DNA of 64,000 nucleotides from Citrobacter rodentium NBRC 105723 = DSM 16636 (GTDB lineage: Bacteria; Pseudomonadota; Gammaproteobacteria; Enterobacterales; Enterobacteriaceae). Both the position numbers and the translations under genes were made by a program. How positions within the stretch are numbered: the first letter of the stretch is position 1; every line of letters begins with the position of its first letter. Positions 29,407 through 38,728 of the stretch are shown here, one piece after another. The notes beneath the pieces were generated by a model. That model was given only the letters and a program-made list of their open reading frames with translations. It did not search any database and was not told where the DNA came from. Location: contig NZ_CP082833.1 in the NCBI RefSeq assembly GCF_021278985.1, forward strand, positions 3,038,001 through 3,102,000, written 5' to 3'.

Positions 29407-30073
29407 CGACATACGTGCGGCACACGCACGCGGTGAACAGGAGATGTCGGTGGTCCTGCGCGCCAGCATCATTACCCCGGAAGCGCGTGAGGTCGCGGAG
29501 CTACTGGGGGTGACGATAAGCGAAACCGACGATGCCGCGCCTGCGGCGTCCTGTGCGGAGACGGGAAAATCCGACATCCAGCGTATCCGGGAAACCATCA
29601 TCGCTCAGCTACCGGAAGGTCAGTTCACTGAAAGCCTGGTTGCCCAACTGATGGAGAAAGTGCTGAAGGAAAAACAGACCCTGGAGCAGGGCGAGATGCA
29701 GCCGGGCTTTAAATCGGTGACCGGCAAAGGCGGGATCAAAGTTGTTGACGGCAGCAGCGTTAAATTTGGCCGCTTTGATGGCGCCGAACCGCACTGTGTG
29801 GGCTTAACCGACCTGGTGACGGAACAGGATGGCAGCAGCATGGCCGCCGGGTTTATGCAGTGGGATAACGCCTTCTTCCCGTGGACGCTGAACTACGACG
29901 AAATCGATATGGTGCTGGAAGGCGAACTGCACGTGCGCCATCAGGGCGAAACGATGATCGCCAAAGCGGGCGACGTGATGTTTATTCCGAAAGGCTCCAG
30001 CATTGAATTCGGCACGCCGTCGACCGTGCGCTTTCTGTACGTGGCGTGGCCTGCGAACTGGCAATCGGTATGA
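29384..30073 (+). CDS. eutQ: EutQ, cupin-type acetate kinase (GTG start)
   Basis: A 229-residue protein; the C-terminal half is a cupin (about 100-229, DEIDMVLEGELHVRHQGE and AGDVMFIPKGSSIEFG). Salmonella EutQ has acetate kinase activity and is needed for anaerobic growth on ethanolamine. The start is GTG at 29384, within the eutP end, with AGGAAGGGGCAG upstream, matching the known MKKLITANDIRAAHA N-terminus. It ends overlapping the eutT start by ATGA. Confidence 0.94.
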   Translation: MKKLITANDIRAAHARGEQEMSVVLRASIITPEAREVAELLGVTISETDDAAPAASCAETGKSDIQRIRETIIAQLPEGQFTESLVAQLMEKVLKEKQTLEQGEMQPGFKSVTGKGGIKVVDGSSVKFGRFDGAEPHCVGLTDLVTEQDGSSMAAGFMQWDNAFFPWTLNYDEIDMVLEGELHVRHQGETMIAKAGDVMFIPKGSSIEFGTPSTVRFLYVAWPANWQSV

Positions 30074-30873
30074 ACGATTTCATCACCGAAGCGTGGCTCA
30101 GAGCGAACCACACGCTCAGCGAAGGGGCGGAAATTCATCTTCCCGCTGACGCCCGCCTGACGCCATCGGCCCGCGAACTGCTGGAAAGCCGCCGCCTGCG
30201 CATCAAATTTCTCGATGAGCAGGGGCGCTTGTTTGTTGACGATGAACGCCAGCAGCCGCAGCCGGTACACGGGCTGACCAGCAGCGACAGCCATCCGCAG
30301 GCCTGCTGCGAATTGTGTCGCCAGCCGGTGACGGAAAAGCCCGATACGCTGACCCATCTGACCGCCGACAAAATGGTCGCTAAAAGCGATCCGCGCCTTG
30401 GCTTTCGCGCCGCGCTGGACAGCACCATCGCGCTCACCGTCTGGCTGCAAACCGAACTGGCGGAACCGTGGCAGCCGTGGCTGGCGGATATCCGCTCGCG
30501 CCTTGGCAATATTATGCGCGCCGACGCGATGGACGAACCGCTGGCGGCGCAGGCGATGGTCGGTCTTAACGAAGATGAGCTGCACCGCCTGTCCCATCAG
30601 CCGCTGCGCTATCTTGGACACGATCATCTGGTGCCGGAAGCCCGCTACGGTCGCGATGCCGCGCTGCTCAATCTGCTGCGCGCCAGAGTGCGCGAAACGG
30701 AAACCGTTGCCGCACAGGTGTTTATCAGCCGCAGCTTCGAGGTTCTGCGCCCGGACATTATGCAGGCGCTGAACCGCCTCTCCAGCGCGGTCTACGTGAT
30801 GATGATTCTGTCGGTGGCGAAGCAGCCGCTCAGCGTCAGCGAGATCCAACAGCGACTGGGAGGTGAACGATGA
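30070..30873 (+). CDS. eutT: EutT, corrinoid adenosyltransferase
   Basis: A 267-residue ATP:cob(I)alamin adenosyltransferase that makes coenzyme B12 for EutBC. The metal motif H-X11-CC-X2-C is seen in HGLTSSDSHPQACCELC (about residues 67-83). A BtuR/PduO-like helical domain follows. The ATG at 30070 overlaps the eutQ TGA; the upstream in-frame ATG at 30046 would add eight residues inside eutQ and is not used. It overlaps eutD by ATGA. Confidence 0.95.
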   Translation: MNDFITEAWLRANHTLSEGAEIHLPADARLTPSARELLESRRLRIKFLDEQGRLFVDDERQQPQPVHGLTSSDSHPQACCELCRQPVTEKPDTLTHLTADKMVAKSDPRLGFRAALDSTIALTVWLQTELAEPWQPWLADIRSRLGNIMRADAMDEPLAAQAMVGLNEDELHRLSHQPLRYLGHDHLVPEARYGRDAALLNLLRARVRETETVAAQVFISRSFEVLRPDIMQALNRLSSAVYVMMILSVAKQPLSVSEIQQRLGGER

Positions 30874-31886
30874 TTATCGAACGCGCCCGCCAGCTGGCTT
30901 TACGCGCGCCAGCCAGCGTGGTTTTCCCGGATGCCCTGGACGAAAGGGTGCTGAAAGCGGCGCACTACCTGCAACAGCAGGGACTGGCCCGTCCGGTGCT
31001 GGTCGCCAGTCCGTTCGTCCTGCGGCAGTTCGCCCTGAGCCACCGCGTGGCGCTGGACGGCATTCAGGTTATCGATCCGCAGAGCAATCTCGCCCTGCGT
31101 GAAGCGTTTGCCCGGCGCTGGCTGGCGAGAGCGGGTGAGAAAACGCCAGTGGATGCGGTAGAGAAACTCTGCGATCCGCTGATGTTTGCCGCGGCGATGG
31201 TCAGCGCGGGTCACGCTGACGTCTGTATCGCCGGAAACCTTTCTTCTACCGCCAGCGTACTGCGCGCCGGGTTACGCATTATCGGCCTTCAGCCCGGCTG
31301 TAAAACGCTGTCATCAATCTTCCTGATGCTGCCGCAGTACGTCGGACCGGCGTTAGGGTTCGCCGACTGTAGCGTGGTGCCGCAGCCCACCGCGGCGCAG
31401 CTGGCGGACATTGCCATTGCCAGCGCGGAGAGCTGGCGTGCGATAACCGGTGAAGAGCCGCGGGTGGCGATGCTGTCGTTCTCCAGCCACGGCAGCGCCC
31501 GTCACCTGAACGTCGCCAGCGTGCAGCAGGCCACGGAGATGGTGCGTGAACGCGCCCCCGCGCTGCTGGTGGACGGCGAACTGCAATTTGACGCCGCTTT
31601 TGTGCCGGAAGTCGCCGCGCAAAAAGCGCCCGCCAGTCCGCTGCGCGGCAATTCCAACGTGATGGTTTTTCCGTCGCTGGAGGCGGGAAATATCGGCTAC
31701 AAAATCGCCCAGCGTCTGGGGGGATACCGCGCCGTCGGGCCGCTGATTCAGGGGCTGGCCGCGCCGCTGCACGACCTTTCCCGGGGCTGTAGCGTACAGG
31801 AAATTATCGAACTGGCGTTGGTGGCAGCAGTGCCGCGCCAGACTGACGCGAGCCGCCAGCGCGACTCGCAAACCCTGGTTGTATAA
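30870..31886 (+). CDS. eutD: EutD, phosphotransacetylase
   Basis: A 338-residue phosphate acetyltransferase that converts acetyl-CoA to acetyl phosphate, recycling CoA inside or beside the microcompartment. It is of the compact Pta type, with SVVFPDALDERVLKAAHYL at the N-terminus and the GNLSSTASVLRAGLRIIG and LRGNSNVMVFPSLEAGNIGYKI motifs typical of the family. Overlaps eutT by four bases; 35 bases separate it from eutM. Confidence 0.96.
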   Translation: MIIERARQLALRAPASVVFPDALDERVLKAAHYLQQQGLARPVLVASPFVLRQFALSHRVALDGIQVIDPQSNLALREAFARRWLARAGEKTPVDAVEKLCDPLMFAAAMVSAGHADVCIAGNLSSTASVLRAGLRIIGLQPGCKTLSSIFLMLPQYVGPALGFADCSVVPQPTAAQLADIAIASAESWRAITGEEPRVAMLSFSSHGSARHLNVASVQQATEMVRERAPALLVDGELQFDAAFVPEVAAQKAPASPLRGNSNVMVFPSLEAGNIGYKIAQRLGGYRAVGPLIQGLAAPLHDLSRGCSVQEIIELALVAAVPRQTDASRQRDSQTLVV

Positions 31887-31921
31887 ACGGTCCCGTTCTG
31901 GACCCATGAGAGGAAAACACG

Positions 31922-32212
31922 ATGGAAGCTTTAGGAATGATTGAAACCCGGGGCCTGGTTGCACTGATTGAGGCCTCTGATGCGATGGTGAAAGCCGCCC
32001 GCGTGAAGCTGGTCGGTGTGAAACAGATTGGCGGCGGTCTGGTGACCGCGATGGTGCGCGGCGATGTCGCGGCCTGCAAAGCCGCAACGGACGCGGGTGC
32101 CGCCGCCGCGCAGCGGATCGGCGAACTGGTCTCTGTACATGTGATCCCGCGCCCGCACGGCGATCTGGAAGAGGTGTTCCCGATCAGCTTCAAAGGCGAC
32201 GGCAATATCTAA
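31922..32212 (+). CDS. eutM: EutM, major microcompartment shell protein
   Basis: A 96-residue single-BMC-domain hexamer former, the main facet tile of the shell. MEALGMIETRGLVALIEASDAMVKAA, the VKLVGVKQIGGGLVTAMVRGDVAACKAA strand-helix and VIPRPH are standard. GAGAGGAAAACACG precedes the ATG. A REP pair separates it from eutN, unusual within an operon. Confidence 0.97.
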   Translation: MEALGMIETRGLVALIEASDAMVKAARVKLVGVKQIGGGLVTAMVRGDVAACKAATDAGAAAAQRIGELVSVHVIPRPHGDLEEVFPISFKGDGNI

Positions 32213-32225
32213 GCGGGGCGCAGGG

Positions 32226-32305
32226 TGCCGGATGGCGCTGCGCTTATCCGGCCTACAAAATTCAATCCCGTAGGCCGGATAAGGCGCGAAGCGCCGCCAT
32301 CCGGC
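32226..32305. repeat. REP pair inside the eut operon
   Basis: An inverted pair: GCCGGATGGCGCTGCGCTTATCCGGCCTAC, then after a 15-base linker GTAGGCCGGATAAGGCG...GCCATCCGGCA. It lies between eutM and eutN, both in the same transcript. The hairpins could stabilise the upstream mRNA encoding the abundant shell protein EutM. Confidence 0.9.
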
Positions 32306-32321
32306 AAGTAAGGAGGCGGGT

Positions 32322-32609
32322 ATGAAACTGGCAGTCGTCACAGGACAGATCGTCTGTACCGTCCGCCATCCGGGACTGGCGCACGACAAGCTGCTGATGG
32401 TCGAGATGATCGATGCCGCAGGCAGGCCCGACGGGCAGTGCGCCGTCGCCATCGACAGCATCGGGGCAGGAACCGGCGAGTGGGTGCTGCTGGTCAGCGG
32501 CAGCTCAGCGCGCCAGGCGCACCGCAGCGAGGCGTCGCCGGTCGACCTGTGCGTTATTGGCATCGTCGATGAGGTCGTGGCTGGCGGTCAGGTGATTTTC
32601 CATAAATAG
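32322..32609 (+). CDS. eutN: EutN, microcompartment vertex protein
   Basis: A 95-residue EutN/CcmL-family protein that forms the pentameric (or hexameric in E. coli crystals) vertex cap of the shell. The N-terminus MKLAVVTGQIVCTVRHPGL is characteristic, with GEWVLLVSGSSARQAH in the core. AAGGAGGCGGGT gives it its own strong ribosome site despite the REP pair upstream. Confidence 0.96.
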   Translation: MKLAVVTGQIVCTVRHPGLAHDKLLMVEMIDAAGRPDGQCAVAIDSIGAGTGEWVLLVSGSSARQAHRSEASPVDLCVIGIVDEVVAGGQVIFHK

Positions 32610-32620
32610 GACTGAACATC

Positions 32621-34024
32621 ATGAATCAACAGGATATTGAACAGGTGGTGAAAGCGGTGCTGCTGAAAATGCAGGGCAGCGCGCAGCCGGTGGCCGCCGT
32701 TCATGAACCGGGCGTCTTTGCCTCCCTGGATGATGCGGTGGCAGCCGCAAAGGTCGCCCAGCAGGGGCTGAAAAGCGTGGCGATGCGCCAGCTGGCTATT
32801 CACGCCATTCGTGAGGCGGGTGAAAAACATGCCCGGGAATTAGCGGAGCTTGCCGTCAAAGAAACCGGCATGGGCCGCGTAGAAGATAAATATGCCAAAA
32901 ACGTCGCCCAGGCGCGCGGTACGCCGGGCGTGGAGTGCCTGTCGCCACAGGCGCTGACCGGCGATAACGGCCTGACGTTAATCGAAAATGCACCGTGGGG
33001 CGTGGTGGCGTCGGTCACGCCGTCCACCAATCCGGCGGCGACAGTGATTAATAACGCCATCAGCCTGATTGCTGCCGGCAACAGCGTGGTGTTTGCTCCC
33101 CATCCGGCGGCGAAAGGTGTTTCACAACGCGCCATCACCCTGCTTAACCAGGCGGTAGTCGCCGCTGGTGGGCCGGAAAACCTGCTGGTGACGGTGGCGA
33201 ATCCGGATATCGAAACCGCCCAGCGGCTGTTTAAGTACCCCGGCATCGGGTTACTGGTGGTTACCGGCGGCGAAGCGGTCGTGGAAGCGGCGCGTAAACA
33301 CACCAACAAACGGCTGATCGCCGCAGGCGCCGGGAATCCGCCGGTGGTGGTGGATGAAACCGCCGATCTGGCGCGCGCCGCCCGCTCCATCGTCAAAGGC
33401 GCATCGTTTGATAACAACATTATCTGCGCCGACGAAAAGGTACTGATTGTCGTCGACAGCGTCGCCGACGAACTGATGCGCCTGATGGAAGGCGAGCAGG
33501 CGGTGAGGCTGACCGCCGCACAGGCTGAACAGCTCCAGCCAGTGCTGCTGAAAAATATCGACGAACGCGGCAAGGGGGTGGTCAGCCGCGACTGGGTGGG
33601 CCGCGATGCCGCCAAAATCGCCGCCGCCATCGGCCTGACCGTACCGGAAAAGACGCGGCTGCTGTTTGTCGAAACCCCGGCTGCGCACCCGTTCGCGGTT
33701 ACCGAACTGATGATGCCGGTGCTGCCGGTGGTGCGGGTCGCAAACGTCGACGAAGCCATTGCGCTGGCGGTTCAACTGGAAGATGGCTGCCACCATACCG
33801 CGGCGATGCACTCGCGCAATATCGACAATATGAACCAGATGGCGAACGCCATTGATACCAGCATCTTTGTGAAAAACGGACTGTGCATTGCCGGGCTGGG
33901 GCTGGGCGGCGAAGGCTGGACCACCATGACCATCACCACGCCGACCGGCGAAGGGGTTACCAGCGCGCGCACCTTTGTCCGTCTGCGCCGCTGTGTGCTG
34001 GTGGATGCCTTCAGGATTGTATAA
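32621..34024 (+). CDS. eutE: EutE, CoA-acylating acetaldehyde dehydrogenase
   Basis: A 467-residue NAD-dependent enzyme converting acetaldehyde and CoA to acetyl-CoA within the microcompartment. The N-terminal MNQQDIEQVVKAVLLKM helix is an encapsulation peptide of the family, separated by a linker from the dehydrogenase body. The catalytic Cys lies in FDNNIICADEK, and the cofactor region in VTPSTNPAATVINNAI. It follows eutN by 11 bases. Confidence 0.97.
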   Translation: MNQQDIEQVVKAVLLKMQGSAQPVAAVHEPGVFASLDDAVAAAKVAQQGLKSVAMRQLAIHAIREAGEKHARELAELAVKETGMGRVEDKYAKNVAQARGTPGVECLSPQALTGDNGLTLIENAPWGVVASVTPSTNPAATVINNAISLIAAGNSVVFAPHPAAKGVSQRAITLLNQAVVAAGGPENLLVTVANPDIETAQRLFKYPGIGLLVVTGGEAVVEAARKHTNKRLIAAGAGNPPVVVDETADLARAARSIVKGASFDNNIICADEKVLIVVDSVADELMRLMEGEQAVRLTAAQAEQLQPVLLKNIDERGKGVVSRDWVGRDAAKIAAAIGLTVPEKTRLLFVETPAAHPFAVTELMMPVLPVVRVANVDEAIALAVQLEDGCHHTAAMHSRNIDNMNQMANAIDTSIFVKNGLCIAGLGLGGEGWTTMTITTPTGEGVTSARTFVRLRRCVLVDAFRIV

Positions 34025-34034
34025 GGGATAACGC

Positions 34035-34874
34035 ATGGCGCACGACGAACAACGCTGGCTGACGCCGCGGCTGCAAAAGGCCGCGGAGCTGTGCAATCAA
34101 ACGCCCGCCGCGAGCGATGCTCCGCTGTGGCTGGGGGTGGATCTGGGCACCTGCGACGTGGTGTCGATGGTGGTTGACGCCGACGCGCAGCCGGTGGCGG
34201 TCTGTCTCGACTGGGCCGACGTCGTGCGCGACGGCATCGTCTGGGATTTCTTTGGCGCCGTCACCATCGTGCGCCGCCATCTTGACGCGCTTGAGCAGCA
34301 GCTTGGCTGTCGTTTCACCCATGCGGCGACCTCGTTCCCGCCGGGCACCGATCCGCGTATTTCGGTCAATGTGCTGGAGTCCGCCGGGCTGGAAGTGAGC
34401 CATGTACTGGACGAACCAACCGCGGTAGCGGATCTGCTGCAACTTGATAACGCCGGGGTAGTGGATATCGGCGGCGGCACCACCGGCATCGCCATTGTTA
34501 AGCAGGGCAACGTGACCAGCTCCGCCGATGAGGCCACCGGCGGGCATCACATTTCGCTGACCCTTGCCGGCAACCGTCGTATCCCGCTGGAAGAGGCGGA
34601 GCAGTACAAGCGCAGCCATGCGCAGGAGATCTGGCCGGTGGTGAAGCCGGTATACGAAAAAATGGCGGAAATTGTCGCCCGCCATATCGAAGGGCAGGGG
34701 ATTCACGATCTGTGGCTGGCGGGCGGTTCCTGTATGCAGCCGGGCGTCGACGATCTGTTTCGTCAGCGCTTCCCGGCATTACGGGTGCATCTGCCGCGGC
34801 ACAGCCTGTTTATGACGCCGCTGGCGATCGCCAACAGCGGGAAAGAGAAAGCGGAGGGAATCTATGCAAGCTGA
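34035..34874 (+). CDS. eutJ: EutJ, chaperone-like ASKHA protein
   Basis: A 279-residue protein of the actin/Hsp70/FtsA (ASKHA) type, with GVDLGTCDVVSMVVD and VVDIGGGTTGIAIV phosphate-binding motifs. The exact role in ethanolamine use is not established; a reactivation or assembly role is often suggested. Ten bases after eutE; overlaps eutG by 11 bases. Confidence 0.94.
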   Translation: MAHDEQRWLTPRLQKAAELCNQTPAASDAPLWLGVDLGTCDVVSMVVDADAQPVAVCLDWADVVRDGIVWDFFGAVTIVRRHLDALEQQLGCRFTHAATSFPPGTDPRISVNVLESAGLEVSHVLDEPTAVADLLQLDNAGVVDIGGGTTGIAIVKQGNVTSSADEATGGHHISLTLAGNRRIPLEEAEQYKRSHAQEIWPVVKPVYEKMAEIVARHIEGQGIHDLWLAGGSCMQPGVDDLFRQRFPALRVHLPRHSLFMTPLAIANSGKEKAEGIYAS

Positions 34875-36051
34875 TTTGCAGACGGCGCTGTTTCAGGCAT
34901 TCGATACCCTGAATCTGCAACGGGTGAAAAGCTTCAGCGTACCGCCGGTCACCCTGTGCGGCGCTGGCGCGCTCAGCGCCTGCGGGCAGGAAGCGCAGGC
35001 GCGAGGATTAAGCCATCTGTTCGTGATGGTCGACAGCTTTCTGCATCAGTCGGGGATGACCGCGCCGTTAGAACGCAGCCTGGCGATGAAAGGCGTGGCG
35101 ATGACGCTCTGGCCCTGTCCGCCGGGCGAGCCGTGCATTACCGACGTTTGCGCGGCGGTCGCACAGCTGCGCGCGGCGGAATGCGATGGTGTGGTGGCGT
35201 TTGGCGGCGGGTCGGTGCTGGATGCGGCAAAAGCGGTTGCGCTGCTGGTGACCAATCCTGACCAGACGCTGACGGAGATGAACGAACACAGCGCGCTGCG
35301 CCCGCGTCTGCCGCTGATCGCGGTGCCGACCACCGCCGGAACCGGTTCGGAAACCACCAGCGTGACGGTGATTATTGATGCGGTGAGCGGGCGCAAGCAG
35401 GTGCTGGCGCACGCTTCCCTGATGCCGGATCTGGCGATTCTTGACGCCGTGCTGACGGAAGGTGTTCCGCCTCAGGTTACGGCGATGACCGGCATCGACG
35501 CGCTGACCCATGCGGTGGAGGCCTACAGCGCGCTTAACGCCACGCCGTTTACCGACAGCCTGGCAATTGGCGCGATTGCGATGATCGGCAGGTCGTTGCC
35601 GAAAGCGGTGGGCAACGGACATGACCTTACCGCGCGCGAAAGTATGCTGCTCGCGTCTTGTATGGCGGGAATGGCCTTTTCCAGCGCCGGGCTGGGGCTG
35701 TGCCATGCGATGGCGCATCAGCCGGGGGCGACGCTGCATATTCCCCACGGCCAGGCGAACGCCATGCTGTTGCCAACGGTGATGGGTTTTAACCGGATGG
35801 TGTGTCGCGAACGCTTCAGCCAGATTGGACGCGCGTTAACCAACCGGAAAGCTGACGATCGCGACGCTATCGCTGCGGTAAGCGAGCTGATCGCGGAAGT
35901 TGGTCTGACAAAGCGTCTCAGTGACGCGGGGGCCGCGGCTGCGCATTTTAGCGGCTGGGCGCAGGGGGCGCTGGAGGATATTTGTCTGCGCGGCAATCCA
36001 CGCACCGCCACGCAGGAGCAGATTATCGATCTGTACGCGGCGGCACAATAA
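34864..36051 (+). CDS. eutG: EutG, iron-type alcohol dehydrogenase
   Basis: A 395-residue class III (iron-dependent) alcohol dehydrogenase reducing acetaldehyde to ethanol and recycling NAD+ inside the compartment. The N-terminal peptide MQADLQTALFQAFDTL may target it to the shell. Core motifs are FGGGSVLDAAKAVA, TTAGTGSETT and the metal-binding region GIDALTHAVEAY and CHAMAHQPG. Confidence 0.96.
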   Translation: MQADLQTALFQAFDTLNLQRVKSFSVPPVTLCGAGALSACGQEAQARGLSHLFVMVDSFLHQSGMTAPLERSLAMKGVAMTLWPCPPGEPCITDVCAAVAQLRAAECDGVVAFGGGSVLDAAKAVALLVTNPDQTLTEMNEHSALRPRLPLIAVPTTAGTGSETTSVTVIIDAVSGRKQVLAHASLMPDLAILDAVLTEGVPPQVTAMTGIDALTHAVEAYSALNATPFTDSLAIGAIAMIGRSLPKAVGNGHDLTARESMLLASCMAGMAFSSAGLGLCHAMAHQPGATLHIPHGQANAMLLPTVMGFNRMVCRERFSQIGRALTNRKADDRDAIAAVSELIAEVGLTKRLSDAGAAAAHFSGWAQGALEDICLRGNPRTATQEQIIDLYAAAQ

Positions 36052-36090
36052 CGCATACCAGGCAGACACCTGGCTAATGGAGAAAAGGCT

Positions 36091-37317
36091 ATGGGAATTA
36101 ACGAAATCATCATGTACATCATGATGTTCTTTATGCTGATTGCCGCCGTGGACAGGATCCTGTCGCAGTTTGGCGGTTCGGCGCGCTTCCTCGGCAGATT
36201 CGGCAAAAGCATCGAGGGTTCCGGCGGCCAGTTTGAAGAGGGCTTTATGGCAATGGGCGCGCTGGGGCTGGCGATGGTCGGGATGACCGCGCTGGCGCCG
36301 GTGTTAGCCAAACTGCTCGGGCCGGTGATTATTCCGCTGTATGAAATGCTCGGCGCTAACCCGTCGATGTTCGCCGGTACGCTGCTGGCCTGCGATATGG
36401 GCGGCTTCTTCCTCGCCAAAGAGCTGGCGGGCGGCGATGTGGCGGCGTGGCTATACTCAGGGTTAATTCTCGGCGCGATGATGGGCCCGACGATCGTCTT
36501 TTCTATCCCGGTCGCGCTGGGGATCATCGAACCCTCCGACCGCCGTTATCTGGCGCTCGGCGTACTGGCGGGCATTGTGACCATTCCCATCGGCTGCATC
36601 GCCGGGGGGCTGGTGGCAATGTACTCCGGCGTTGAGATTAACGGCCAGCCGGTGGAGTTCACCTTCGCCCTGATCCTGATGAACATGATCCCGGTGATCA
36701 TCGTGGCGGTGCTGGTGGCGCTGGGGCTGAAATTCATCCCGGAAAAAATGATCAACGGCTTCCAGATCTTCGCCAAATTTCTTGTGGCGCTGATCACCAT
36801 CGGTCTGGCGGCGGCAGTAATCAAGTTCCTGCTGGGCTGGGATCTGATCCCGGGGCTTGACCCGATCTTCATGGCTCCGGGCGACCAGCCGGGTCAGGTG
36901 ATGCGCGCTATTGAGGTGATCGGATCTATTTCCTGCGTGCTGCTTGGCGCCTATCCGATGGTGCTGCTGCTGACCCGCTGGTTTGAAAAGCCGCTGATGC
37001 GCGTCGGCAGTCTGCTGAAAATCAATAACATGGCGGCAGGCGGTATGGTGGCGACGCTGGCCAACAACATTCCGATGTTCGGCATGATGAAGCAGATGGA
37101 CACCCGCGGCAAAGTGATCAACTGCGCCTTCGCCGTCTCCGCCGCCTTTGCGCTGGGCGACCACCTGGGCTTCGCGGCGGCCAATATGAACGCCATGATC
37201 TTCCCAATGATTGTCGGCAAGCTTATCGGCGGCGTTACGGCGATTGGCGTGGCGATGATGCTGGTGCCGAAAGATGAAAACGTCCCGGCGCAAGCCGAAG
37301 CGGAGGCGCAATCGTGA
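36091..37317 (+). CDS. eutH: EutH, ethanolamine permease
   Basis: A 408-residue inner-membrane protein with about ten hydrophobic helices. In Salmonella it helps ethanolamine enter at low external concentration or acid pH, where free diffusion is slow. MGINEIIMYIMMFFMLIAAVDRIL is the first helix. The stop overlaps the eutA GTG start. TGGAGAAAAGGCT precedes the ATG. Confidence 0.96.
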   Translation: MGINEIIMYIMMFFMLIAAVDRILSQFGGSARFLGRFGKSIEGSGGQFEEGFMAMGALGLAMVGMTALAPVLAKLLGPVIIPLYEMLGANPSMFAGTLLACDMGGFFLAKELAGGDVAAWLYSGLILGAMMGPTIVFSIPVALGIIEPSDRRYLALGVLAGIVTIPIGCIAGGLVAMYSGVEINGQPVEFTFALILMNMIPVIIVAVLVALGLKFIPEKMINGFQIFAKFLVALITIGLAAAVIKFLLGWDLIPGLDPIFMAPGDQPGQVMRAIEVIGSISCVLLGAYPMVLLLTRWFEKPLMRVGSLLKINNMAAGGMVATLANNIPMFGMMKQMDTRGKVINCAFAVSAAFALGDHLGFAAANMNAMIFPMIVGKLIGGVTAIGVAMMLVPKDENVPAQAEAEAQS

Positions 37318-38717
37318 ACACTCGCCAGCTACTGAGCGTCGGTATCGATATTGGCACCACCACCACTCAGGTGATCTTCTCGCGTCTGGAGCTGGTCAAC
37401 CGTGCGGCGGTGTCGCAGGTGCCTCGTTACGAATTCATCAAACGCGAAATTAGCTGGCAAAGCCCGGTCTTCTTTACACCTGTCGATAAGCAGGGCGGCT
37501 TACAAGAGACGGAACTCAAGTCGTTGATTCTTGCCCAGTATCAGGCGGCGGGCATTACGCCTGAATCGGTGGATTCCGGGGCGATTATCATCACCGGCGA
37601 AAGCGCGAAAACCCGTAATGCGCGTCCGGCGGTGCTGGCGCTCTCGCAGTCGCTCGGCGATTTTGTCGTCGCCAGCGCCGGACCGCATCTGGAATCGGTG
37701 ATTGCCGGGCACGGCGCCGGGGCGCAAACACTCTCTGAGCAGCGGATGTGCCGGGTGCTGAATATCGACATCGGCGGCGGCACCTCCAACTATGCGCTGT
37801 TTGACGCCGGAAAGGTCAGCGGCACCGCCTGCCTGAACGTCGGCGGCCGCCTGCTGGAAACCGACGGCCAGGGACGCGTGGTGTACGCCCATCAGCCGGG
37901 GAAAAAAATCGTTGCCGCGCTGTTCGGCGAGGGGACCGACCCGCGTGCGCTTTCTGCCGCACAGTTAGCCCGGGTGGCGCAGCAGATGGCGGAACTGATT
38001 GTGGAAATCGTCGAAGGCGCGCCGTCAGCGCTGGCGCAGGAGCTGATGCAAACCGCGCTGCTGCCTGCGGGAGCGAAGCCGGAGGTGATCACCCTTTCCG
38101 GCGGCGTGGGCGAATGCTACCGCCACCTCCCCGCCGACCCGTTCTGTTTTAATGATATCGGTCCGCTGCTGGCCACCGCGCTGCATGAGCACCCGCGCCT
38201 GCGCGAGATGCGCGTGCAGTTCCCGGCGCAGACCGTGCGCGCCACGGTGATTGGCGCAGGCGCGCATACGCTGTCGCTCTCCGGCAGCACCATCTGGCTG
38301 GAAGGCGTTCAGCTACCGCTGCGCAACCTGCCGGTGGCGATCCCGCAGGAGGAGGGCGATCTGGCGACCGCCTGGCAGCAGGCGCTTCTCCAGCTCGATC
38401 TCGATCCGCAGACTGACGCCTACGTGCTGGCGCTTCCCGCCTCGCTGCCGGTGCGTTACGCCGCCTTACTGTCGGTCATCGATGCGCTGACCGCTTTCGT
38501 CGCCCGTTTTCCCAATCCGCATCCCCTGCTGGTGGTGGCCGGGCAGGATTTTGGCAAAGCCCTGGGCATGTTGTTACGCCCGCAGTTACAGCAACTCCCG
38601 CTGGCGGTCATTGATGAGGTGATCGTGCGGGCGGGGGACTATATCGACATTGGTACGCCTCTTTTTGGCGGATCGGTTGTGCCGGTGACGGTGAAATCAC
38701 TCGCATTTCCTTCCTGA
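37314..38717 (+). CDS. eutA: EutA, ammonia-lyase reactivating factor (GTG start)
   Basis: A 467-residue ASKHA ATPase that exchanges damaged cobalamin in EutBC for fresh coenzyme. GIDIGTTTTQVIF near the N-terminus and NIDIGGGTSNYALFDAG (about 150) are phosphate-binding motifs; GAGAHTLSLSG near 320 is also conserved. The start is GTG at 37314, overlapping the eutH stop by GTGA. There is no CPZ-55-type prophage between eutA and eutB as in E. coli K-12. Confidence 0.96.
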   Translation: MNTRQLLSVGIDIGTTTTQVIFSRLELVNRAAVSQVPRYEFIKREISWQSPVFFTPVDKQGGLQETELKSLILAQYQAAGITPESVDSGAIIITGESAKTRNARPAVLALSQSLGDFVVASAGPHLESVIAGHGAGAQTLSEQRMCRVLNIDIGGGTSNYALFDAGKVSGTACLNVGGRLLETDGQGRVVYAHQPGKKIVAALFGEGTDPRALSAAQLARVAQQMAELIVEIVEGAPSALAQELMQTALLPAGAKPEVITLSGGVGECYRHLPADPFCFNDIGPLLATALHEHPRLREMRVQFPAQTVRATVIGAGAHTLSLSGSTIWLEGVQLPLRNLPVAIPQEEGDLATAWQQALLQLDLDPQTDAYVLALPASLPVRYAALLSVIDALTAFVARFPNPHPLLVVAGQDFGKALGMLLRPQLQQLPLAVIDEVIVRAGDYIDIGTPLFGGSVVPVTVKSLAFPS

Positions 38718-38728
38718 GGGAACGACTT

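Noticed and set aside
29384..30073. eutQ as truncated because it is slightly shorter than E. coli EutQ
   Set aside because: All cupin motifs and the start and stop overlaps are intact; the small length difference lies in the variable N-terminal part.
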